From assembly GCA_013375355.1 (NCBI GenBank), contig JABXJV010000224.1, positions 1 through 7,683 on the forward strand: DNA of 7,683 nt. Direction: 5' to 3'. The translations under genes were made by a program, and so were the position numbers. Each line of letters starts with the position of its first letter. Position 1 is the stretch's first letter. The DNA comes from Candidatus Helarchaeota archaeon (GTDB lineage: Archaea; Asgardarchaeota; Lokiarchaeia; Helarchaeales; JABXJV01). Below the pieces are notes generated by a model. That model saw only the letters and a list, made by a program, of their open reading frames with translations, was not told the origin of the DNA and made no database searches. Below are positions 1-4,420 of the stretch, piece by piece.

Positions 1-100
1 CAGTAACTGCATAAAAGACGGGAGGTATTACTACTCCTTCCCGTTCATAACCTTCAGGTAAGTCATTTTTTAAAATTTCATCTAAAATAGCTTGAGACAT
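1..100 (-). CDS. Partial protein sharing the C-terminal domain of the gelsolin-like neighbour
   Basis: Only the first 33 codons are in the window; the gene runs off the left edge. The start is clear: ATG at 100-98 lies 8 bases after an AAAGGAG Shine-Dalgarno site at about 109-115. Residues 14-33 (LPEGYEREGVVIPPVFYAVT) align without gaps to residues 138-157 of the gelsolin-like protein upstream (IPDGFDREAIILGQDFYGIV), sharing P, G, RE and FY plus many conservative changes. It therefore begins with the domain that ends its neighbour, without the gelsolin part in front. The 17-base gap and same strand imply one transcript. I do not recognise the domain; function is unknown. Confidence in the gene is high, in any role low. 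Confidence 0.75.
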   Translation of the reverse strand, partial: MSQAILDEILKNDLPEGYEREGVVIPPVFYAVT

Positions 101-117
101 AAAAATTACTCCTTTTT

Positions 118-744
118 TCAAAGTCTTTTTAAAATTTCAATAGCTGAAACTTTCCCATCTTTAATTAAAAATCTAAGTCCATATGAATTATTAAAGAGAG
201 ACCCATCTGGAAGTTCTGTAGTTTTTTGAATTTCAGTATTGACAACTTCTTTTCCCAGAACTTTTGCAACACTCTTAACGATCCCATAAAAATCTTGTCC
301 TAGAATAATCGCTTCTCTGTCAAAGCCATCAGGAATTGCTTCTCCCATTAAGGTATTTCTCATCTCATCAGAAAGTGTTTGAGTTACTACACCGACTTCT
401 TCAACTTCACCTTCAGCAATTGGAGGTCGTGCTTTAGCTTGGGGGCTTTCTGCAACTTCTTTATCATAAATTGTCTTAAACTCATCAGGTTCTTCATCTT
501 GATCAACAGGGATGACTTTATACATTAGCCCTCTGCCACCTCTTACTTCTTGAGAGATCCTTGCACCGATGAATTTTTTTGCAACAGAACATTTATTGCC
601 TTTCCATAGCCATATTAGTCTTGTATCATCATCAATTATAAGTAGCACCAACTCATTTTTTAAAGCATCTTTTACAGTTGGAGTTTTTAAGTATGTAGTT
701 TCGCCCGTTTTGAGCACAGAAAAAATTTCCAAACTTTTCACCAT
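118..744 (-). CDS. Gelsolin-like domain protein with a C-terminal domain of unknown function
   Basis: 208 residues. Residues about 31-95 look like a gelsolin/villin repeat: a hydrophobic strand, the IWLWKG turn (44-49), a helix containing AKKFIGARISQEVRGG (55-70), a strand (YKVIPV, 75-80), then an acidic EEPDEF (84-89), like the E-P-x-x-F ending of gelsolin repeats. Gelsolin-fold proteins bind and remodel actin in eukaryotes, and Asgard archaea have homologues, so a cytoplasmic cytoskeleton-linked or scaffold role is a reasonable inference. Residues 97-120 are a Pro/Glu-rich linker. Residues 124-208 form a second domain, paralogous to the start of the next gene, ending in a probable beta-hairpin around 182-205. 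There is no signal peptide or membrane segment. Four bases after the ATG there is a GTG, but neither has a clear SD, so a short-leader or leaderless mRNA is likely. Single-repeat gelsolins are known, but actin binding here is unproven. Confidence 0.8.
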   Translation of the reverse strand: MVKSLEIFSVLKTGETTYLKTPTVKDALKNELVLLIIDDDTRLIWLWKGNKCSVAKKFIGARISQEVRGGRGLMYKVIPVDQDEEPDEFKTIYDKEVAESPQAKARPPIAEGEVEEVGVVTQTLSDEMRNTLMGEAIPDGFDREAIILGQDFYGIVKSVAKVLGKEVVNTEIQKTTELPDGSLFNNSYGLRFLIKDGKVSAIEILKRL

Positions 745-760
745 TTGAGCTGTTTAATAG

Positions 761-776
761 TAAATAAATTATATTA
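761..776 (-). promoter_or_regulatory. Possible TATA region of the gelsolin-like gene
   Basis: The minus strand reads TAATATAATTTATTTA here, 17-32 bases before the ATG at 744. Position and composition suit an archaeal TATA box for an mRNA with little or no leader. The whole spacer is A+T-rich, so this is only a candidate. Confidence 0.3.
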
Positions 777-889
777 TCCTTAATTTTTATTTTTTCTGAT
801 TTAATCTTTATTAATTCATCATGAGTATTAAAAGTTTCCTTAAATAAAAGATAAACAAACATAATTTAAACAGATATATATCTATTTGT

Positions 890-894
890 AAAAA
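890..894 (-). terminator. Oligo-T terminator after the tRNA
   Basis: On the minus strand the encoded CCA of the tRNA is followed by TC and then five Ts. Short T-runs directly after the 3' end are the usual archaeal transcription stop for stable RNAs. No hairpin is needed or seen. Confidence 0.45.
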
Positions 895-913
895 GATGGT
901 AGCCCCGCCCGGA

Positions 914-941
914 GTTTCGGAATAATCTGTATAATTATACT
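914..941 (-). other. tRNA intron 2: 28 nt in the T-loop (BHB motif)
   Basis: This is a textbook archaeal bulge-helix-bulge. The outer helix is the T-stem CCCGG/CCGGG; the central 4-bp helix is TTCG (947-944) with CGAA (919-916). The 3-nt bulges are AAA (943-941) and ACT (915-913), and the inner intron helix is 940-934 with 926-920 (one mismatch, 7-nt loop). Cutting after the second base of each bulge removes 941-914 and rebuilds the T-loop TTCGAAT, between positions 59 and 60. Excision would be by the archaeal splicing endonuclease. Confidence 0.9.
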
Positions 942-978
942 TTCGAACCGGGGTCAAGGGGTCCAGGGCCCCCTATGT

Positions 979-1001
979 ATAGTCTCTTTTTATCTCAAGA
1001 T
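979..1001 (-). other. tRNA intron 1: 23 nt in the D-loop (relaxed BHB motif)
   Basis: The central helix GGTC (1007-1004) pairs with GACT (984-981), one wobble. Bulges are AAA (1003-1001) and ATA (980-978). The inner helix TCTT (1000-997) pairs with AAGA (988-985) around an 8-nt loop. Cutting after the second base of each bulge leaves a D-arm region of normal length with G10-T25, T11-A24 and G12-C23 pairs; the intron lies between positions 21 and 22. No helix directly abuts the central helix on the exon side, so this is a relaxed motif, less certain to the base than intron 2. Confidence 0.78.
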
Positions 1002-1015
1002 TTGACCACTGCACC

Positions 1016-1031
1016 ACAGGGCTACAGGGCT
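1016..1031 (-). repeat. Tandem 8-bp duplication of the tRNA 5' end
   Basis: AGCCCTGT occurs twice head to tail on the minus strand, at 1031-1024 and 1023-1016. The inner copy is the 5' acceptor strand plus base 8; the outer copy lies in the leader. Both could pair with the 3' acceptor strand, but only the inner one gives the normal 2-base spacer to the D-arm. Confidence 0.9.
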
Positions 1032-1055
1032 AATTTATTAGTTACTTTATTCTTG

Positions 1056-1064
1056 AAATTTAAG
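1056..1064 (-). promoter_or_regulatory. Possible TATA box of the tRNA gene
   Basis: CTTAAATTT on the minus strand lies about 29 bases before the outer AGCCCTGT copy at 1031. If transcription starts near 1031, the primary transcript would carry a short leader for RNase P to remove. The spacing suits an archaeal promoter; the sequence is weak. Confidence 0.3.
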
Positions 1065-1181
1065 TGGTATTAATAATTAATATATCTTTTAAAAATTTTA
1101 ATTTTATTTTAATTCTTAAGTAACTAATATCAATAAAAACAATAAATTTTAATACCAAAATATGAAATTTGATGACCTATT

Positions 1182-1991
1182 ATGGCAGAAAGCTTTAATT
1201 CTTCTAGATTCATTAAATTAACAAATTTTTCGGGTGGATGGATTTGGGTTTCTCATGTAGATGAACATATAAATAAATTACTTCCATATTTAGAGAAAAT
1301 TTCTAAAGAAAAATTGAAAGAGATTTGGACAATTATTGGAGCTGAAGAAAAAGCATGGAAACCTTATGAAGATACAGAATTTTGCATAATAATTAATCCT
1401 CTACCAGATTTTGTGTTATTATTAGTCTTTAATGGAGGAGATGAGGAGTTTCCTTCGGAATTAAAGTATTTCTATGAAAAGAAATCATTAAGTGTTCCAA
1501 CTGAAGATGCATATGTTTTTACAGAAATCTATCTAGAAATGATAAGACAGATTGCAAAATCCGAAAATATTTTGATTATAGAGACACCTGATATAATTTC
1601 TCTTGGAGATCTAGCAGATAAACATCCAGATTTGGAACGTGATAAGATTTTACATGATATAATTGGACAAAGATTTGAACCCATAAAATTTATTGATGAA
1701 AAAACTGCTAAGACAATTGCAAATAACTTAAAAATCGAGTTTATCCCCGATTGGGAACACCAGAAATCTGAATGGGCACTAGAATTTAAACTCTTTCAGG
1801 ATTTATCAATTTTTTATATAAAATACTTGGATGGATCATCCCCAAATTTACAAATTTACTATCATGTATCTGTTCTCAAATATAATCTTGAAATCATCAT
1901 AAATTTTTCTTGGCTATTTTTAAACGCAATAATTCGAGAAGGAAGAAAGATATTAGGAGATAAAATGCCAAAAATTTCTGAGTTCCTTTAA
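1182..1991 (+). CDS. Hypothetical protein, 269 aa
   Basis: I do not recognise this family. The protein is soluble, with no signal peptide and no convincing membrane span. Predicted alternation of strands and helices suggests an alpha/beta fold. Two segments look alike: residues 75-124 (PDFVLLLVFNGG, then EFPSELKYFY and a long helix) and 205-254 (FQDLSIFYIKYLDG, then SSPNLQIYY and a long helix), 130 residues apart, which may mean two diverged copies of one domain. It is rich in Trp in the first half (W20, W22, W49, W59). The ATG at 1182 has no good SD; an ATG at 1162 is out of frame. It stands alone on its strand, diverging from the tRNA and converging with the DUF2240 gene 25 bases away, so context says little about its job. 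Confidence 0.75.
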   Translation: MAESFNSSRFIKLTNFSGGWIWVSHVDEHINKLLPYLEKISKEKLKEIWTIIGAEEKAWKPYEDTEFCIIINPLPDFVLLLVFNGGDEEFPSELKYFYEKKSLSVPTEDAYVFTEIYLEMIRQIAKSENILIIETPDIISLGDLADKHPDLERDKILHDIIGQRFEPIKFIDEKTAKTIANNLKIEFIPDWEHQKSEWALEFKLFQDLSIFYIKYLDGSSPNLQIYYHVSVLKYNLEIIINFSWLFLNAIIREGRKILGDKMPKISEFL

Positions 1992-2016
1992 ATTGAGAAA
2001 TCAAGAACTATCGAGA

Positions 2017-2631
2017 CTATTTATTAATAAAATCTAGAAGAGTTTTCTTTTTCTTTTTGACTTTTTTGATTTTTTTTATCTTTTTTATCTTTTTAGTCAT
2101 TTCGATAATTATTTTTTGTTTCTTTGCTTTTTTCTTTGGTTTTTTAACTTGTGTTTTTATTTTTTTTGGCTTAATTTCTACTTTCTCTTTTTTAATTTTT
2201 TCATTTTTCTTTTGCTGAGCTTCTGCTTTCATTGCTTTAAGTAGATCTCCATCAAATTGAAAAGGTTCTGTGAGACTTTCTTCTCCATTAATTTCAAATG
2301 AAATTGGTTTTATTTCAAGGGGCGGTGTATCAGGTAGGGGTAGTAATTTCGCCTCTGGTGTTTTATCAAGCCCCTTAAATTCAGGTTTCCAATTAATAGG
2401 TATTTCTAAAGCCCATGGATCAAATTGAATTATAATTGAATCATTTACACGTTTTACTTTCTCTTCTTCAATAGCAATATGTAAAATCTTTTTTGCAGTA
2501 GAAATATTACAATTTTCAAATGCTTGGAAACTCAGTGAGAATACAAAAGTATCGATGGCGAGTTGTTTTACATTATACATACGAAATGGAAAAGCAACAA
2601 CTTTTAAAATATCACTTCCCGTCATAGACAC
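2017..2631 (-). CDS. DUF2240 family protein with a lysine-rich tail and a PIP-like end
   Basis: Residues 7-90 match the pattern of the archaeal DUF2240 family: a VVAFPFR start (11-17), a helical FVFSLSFQ segment (29-36), a helix ending in the charged EEEKVKR (55-61), then IIIQFDPWALEIP (67-79) and a WKPEF turn (81-85). The family is small, helical and winged-helix-like; its role is not settled. After a Pro-rich linker (92-125) comes an unusual tail: 32 of the last 64 residues are lysine. It ends KKTLLDFINK, where K195-I202 fits the spacing of a PCNA-interacting peptide (L198, F201, I202) with Lys in place of the usual Gln. Nucleic-acid contact and sliding-clamp binding are inferences. The long frame starts with GTG at 2631; ATG at 2625 is equally possible, and the SD is weak for both. 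It lies 27 bases after the HAD phosphatase, so the two are probably co-transcribed. Confidence 0.85.
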   Translation of the reverse strand: MSMTGSDILKVVAFPFRMYNVKQLAIDTFVFSLSFQAFENCNISTAKKILHIAIEEEKVKRVNDSIIIQFDPWALEIPINWKPEFKGLDKTPEAKLLPLPDTPPLEIKPISFEINGEESLTEPFQFDGDLLKAMKAEAQQKKNEKIKKEKVEIKPKKIKTQVKKPKKKAKKQKIIIEMTKKIKKIKKIKKVKKKKKTLLDFINK

Positions 2632-2658
2632 TTTACTTCATCTACCTAATTTAAAGAA

Positions 2659-3294
2659 TTAAGGAATATAATTTAATATCTTTCTTAGATCTGTACTGGT
2701 TACTGTTATATCAGCAACTTCAGAAACGTTGGAAGATTGTGGATTTAAAGCAATAGAGAGACCTACTTTCTTGAATAAATTGACATCATTTTCATTGTCT
2801 CCAACAGCAATACATTCTTGAAATGTAATATTTAACTTTTTTAAGAGTCCATTAATTGCCTTATCTTTATTATTATAAGCCACATTACAGATAACTTCTC
2901 CAGTGAGATAACCTTTTTCATTAATTATTACTTTATTTGCAATTGAGTAATCAAAACCAAATCTTTCTTTTAATTTATCGGCAAAGATGGAGATTCCGGA
3001 ACTTAATAGCGATGTCTTCAAATCTTTCTTTTTTAATATAGATAAAGTTTCAGAAATACCTTCAATTAAAGGAACTTTATTTAAAATTTTTTCAATTCGG
3101 CTGACATGCACATTTTTCCATAACCCCACATCTAAATCAGCCCACTTTTGATAAGAAATTCCTTTATTAAAAAACAATTCTCGATGAGTTTTTGCTTGTT
3201 CAAAAACATTTAACGATGTATGAATTAATTTCCAACTATTATTTTCTTTAGTTAATGTTCCATCCACGTCGAAAATAATTAATTTAAACTCCAT
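2659..3294 (-). CDS. HAD superfamily phosphatase, phosphoserine phosphatase-like
   Basis: 211 residues, a normal length for a SerB-type HAD hydrolase. All the motifs are present. Motif I is FDVDGT (8-13), with D9 the expected nucleophile and D11 the acid/base. Motif II is LLSSG (96-100). The motif III lysine is K143 or K145 in NNKDKA. Motif IV is GDNENDVNLF (165-174), with D166 and D170 binding Mg2+. The helical stretch at about 20-75 is the C1 cap typical of the IB group. Proteins like this remove phosphate from small metabolites such as phosphoserine; the true substrate cannot be read from sequence. It is cytoplasmic, with no signal peptide. The ATG at 3294 has no SD and A+T-rich TATA-like sequence shortly upstream, suggesting a leaderless mRNA. 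It is first in a unit with the DUF2240 gene; I see no obvious functional link. Confidence 0.9.
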   Translation of the reverse strand: MEFKLIIFDVDGTLTKENNSWKLIHTSLNVFEQAKTHRELFFNKGISYQKWADLDVGLWKNVHVSRIEKILNKVPLIEGISETLSILKKKDLKTSLLSSGISIFADKLKERFGFDYSIANKVIINEKGYLTGEVICNVAYNNKDKAINGLLKKLNITFQECIAVGDNENDVNLFKKVGLSIALNPQSSNVSEVADITVTSTDLRKILNYIP

Positions 3295-3307
3295 TTTATA
3301 TTAATCC

Positions 3308-3321
3308 AATTAATTAATTAA
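3308..3321 (-). promoter_or_regulatory. Possible TATA region of the HAD-DUF2240 unit
   Basis: A TTAATTAATTAATT run lies 14-27 bases before the ATG at 3294 on the minus strand. That suits a leaderless archaeal promoter. The repeat is palindromic and very A+T-rich, so it is only a candidate. The rest of 3322-3480 holds no gene that I can see. Confidence 0.3.
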
Positions 3322-3494
3322 GTCGAAATTTTAAAAGCCTAAAATACTATCTCAAACTAGATTATTTTATTTTTCTTATTAATTTGAATTAAGATGTCAA
3401 TATTATTATGTGTATAATAAATCTTTAACATTAATCTAATAATGTTGAAATGTTTCAAAATTTTCTAAATTTATTCAAGGTTCTATAATAAAGA

Positions 3495-3528
3495 TTTATA
3501 AATAGTTTAATATTAAATAGTTTATAAG
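3495..3528 (+). promoter_or_regulatory. Two TATA-like boxes in a 10-bp direct repeat before the coiled-coil gene
   Basis: TTTATAAATAG (3495-3505) is close to the archaeal TATA consensus, and TTTATAAG (3521-3528) is a second candidate. AAATAGTTTA occurs at 3500-3509 and again at 3515-3524. From the boxes to the preferred start at 3618 would be a leader of roughly 65-100 bases, compatible with the SD-led start of that gene. Confidence 0.5.
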
Positions 3529-3587
3529 CTTAAAATATTTTAAATTTAATTTTAGCATAAAAATTAAATTGAATATTAATTAAATTT

Positions 3588-4100
3588 ATGAAACTATTTC
3601 CCCTGAGGGATGATAATATGTCATTTGATGAACGAATTAGTGACCTCCAAACTCAAATTGAAGAAGTTGAAAGTCAAAAAAACTCGGATTTGAGTGCAGC
3701 TGAGTCAGAATTTGAAAGCAATAAATCAAGCATTAATACAGACGGCGAAACTGAAAGAACAACTCTTGAAAGCGAACTAAACTCTGCAAATTCAGCACTG
3801 GACACTGCAAACAATAATGTTGAAAAAGCTACTGCAAACTTAGAAGAAGCAAAAGACTCATTAAGTGCGGCAAAAGATGAACAAAAAGCAGCAAAAAGCG
3901 CACAAAAGGACGCTGATAAAGCAGTTCAAAACCAAGATAAAGAAATTGCAAACAGAATTAAGGATGCCGAAAAAGAATATAATTCTAAATGCAAAGATAT
4001 CGAAAAAGAAGCAAAAAACAAGATAAAAGACTTAGAGAAACAAATCAAATCTATAGAAAAAGAAAAAGCACAAGCTGAAAAAGAAGCAGCTGCAGTTTAA
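3588..4100 (+). CDS. Coiled-coil protein, Ala/Lys/Glu-rich
   Basis: Almost the whole protein is predicted coiled coil: long heptad-like runs of A, L, I, K, E, Q and S from about residue 15 to the end (NLEEAKDSLSAAKDEQKAAK and later IKDLEKQIKSIEKEKAQAEK are typical). One break lies near residues 45-52 (SSINTDGE), suggesting a short and a long helix. No membrane span, signal peptide or enzymatic motif is seen. The frame opens at 3588, but ATG at 3618 (MSFDERISD, 160 residues) follows GAGGGATGAT, a good SD, and is the more likely start. Ala-rich codons make the gene visibly less A+T-rich than its surroundings. It is monocistronic, with its own promoter and a T8 terminator. It could be a filament-forming or scaffold protein; the family is unknown to me, and coiled coils attract false similarity. 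Confidence 0.8.
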   Translation: MKLFPLRDDNMSFDERISDLQTQIEEVESQKNSDLSAAESEFESNKSSINTDGETERTTLESELNSANSALDTANNNVEKATANLEEAKDSLSAAKDEQKAAKSAQKDADKAVQNQDKEIANRIKDAEKEYNSKCKDIEKEAKNKIKDLEKQIKSIEKEKAQAEKEAAAV

Positions 4101-4118
4101 AAATTTAAATCATTAACC

Positions 4119-4126
4119 TTTTTTTT
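4119..4126 (+). terminator. T8 terminator of the coiled-coil gene
   Basis: Eight consecutive Ts, followed by ATTTTTATC, begin 19 bases after the TAA stop. Such T-tracts suffice for archaeal intrinsic termination. Confidence 0.6.
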
Positions 4127-4318
4127 ATTTTTATCAAATTAATTTAATAAAAATTCCTTCTATAGTTAATTATAGCCATTTGTTCTCATAATCTTAATAA
4201 TAAGTAAATACTCGTTTTAATTGTATTAAATTATTCGTCCACTCATATTTAGAAAAATTTTAGGATTAAATCTTATAAATCATATGACATTATTTATTTA
4301 ATTACAAAAAAAAATAGG

Positions 4319-4360
4319 TTATAAAATTAGATTCAAATTTAATATTATTGTATAATTTTC
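4319..4360 (+). promoter_or_regulatory. Candidate promoter of the oxidase operon
   Basis: Two TATA-like boxes, TTATAAAAT (4319-4327) and TATAATTTT (4351-4359), lie 70-110 bases before the start at 4430. Either would give a leader mRNA, in line with the strong SD of the first gene. Which one is used cannot be decided. Confidence 0.3.
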
Positions 4361-4420
4361 ATTAATCTTTTGAGAGTTAGGATTTTTTTAATGGAATATC
4401 AAGTAGATATAATGTTTTAG

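Larger units (their letters stand above)
897..1023 (-). tRNA. tRNA-Gln (anticodon CUG) with two non-canonical introns
   Basis: Read on the minus strand, AGCCCTG (1023-1017) pairs with CGGGGCT (907-901), one T:G wobble, followed by discriminator A (900) and encoded CCA (899-897). Exons 1023-1002, 978-942 and 913-897 join to 76 nt with correct spacing throughout: TG, an 18-nt D-arm region, anticodon stem GGGGG/CCCCT, 4-nt variable loop TGAC, T-stem CCCGG/CCGGG and a perfect T-loop TTCGAAT. The anticodon loop is CCCTGGA (968-962), giving CTG at 966-964, which reads CAG. The A1-U72 pair is typical of archaeal tRNA-Gln and fits charging through Glu-tRNA-Gln and GatDE. Odd points: position 33 is C instead of the near-universal U, and pair 13-22 (C/A) is mismatched. 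Anticodons GGA (Ser) or TGG (Pro) would need a shifted stem; there is no long variable arm for Ser. Identity is therefore good but not certain. Confidence 0.88.
4101..4420. other. 320-base A+T-rich spacer without a gene
   Basis: Contains the T8 terminator of the coiled-coil gene, an imperfect palindrome CTATAGTTAATTATAG near 4160-4176, several TATA-like sequences, and a 9-codon ORF at 4391-4420 just before the oxidase gene. No RNA gene, longer ORF or repeat array is seen. Confidence 0.6.

Noticed and set aside
653..862. 69-codon minus-strand frame
   Set aside because: It overlaps the gelsolin-like gene in another frame, runs through the A+T-rich promoter region, and its composition (Lys/Ile/Asn runs) is that of translated spacer.
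929..940. Perfect palindrome GTATAATTATAC as an operator
   Set aside because: It lies inside the T-loop intron, where part of it forms the inner intron helix; a regulator site is not needed to explain it.
961..969. Anticodon GGA (Ser) or TGG (Pro) for the tRNA
   Set aside because: Either reading breaks the 5-bp anticodon stem or shifts the 7-nt loop; there is no long variable arm for Ser, and A1-U72 fits Gln.
2040..2215. Simple-sequence T/A-rich tract as a non-coding repeat
   Set aside because: It stays in frame as lysine codons up to a sensible C-terminus, so it is coding.
3404..3419. TATTAT-GTGT-ATAATA hairpin in the divergent spacer
   Set aside because: Only six A:T pairs in an A+T-rich region; expected by chance.
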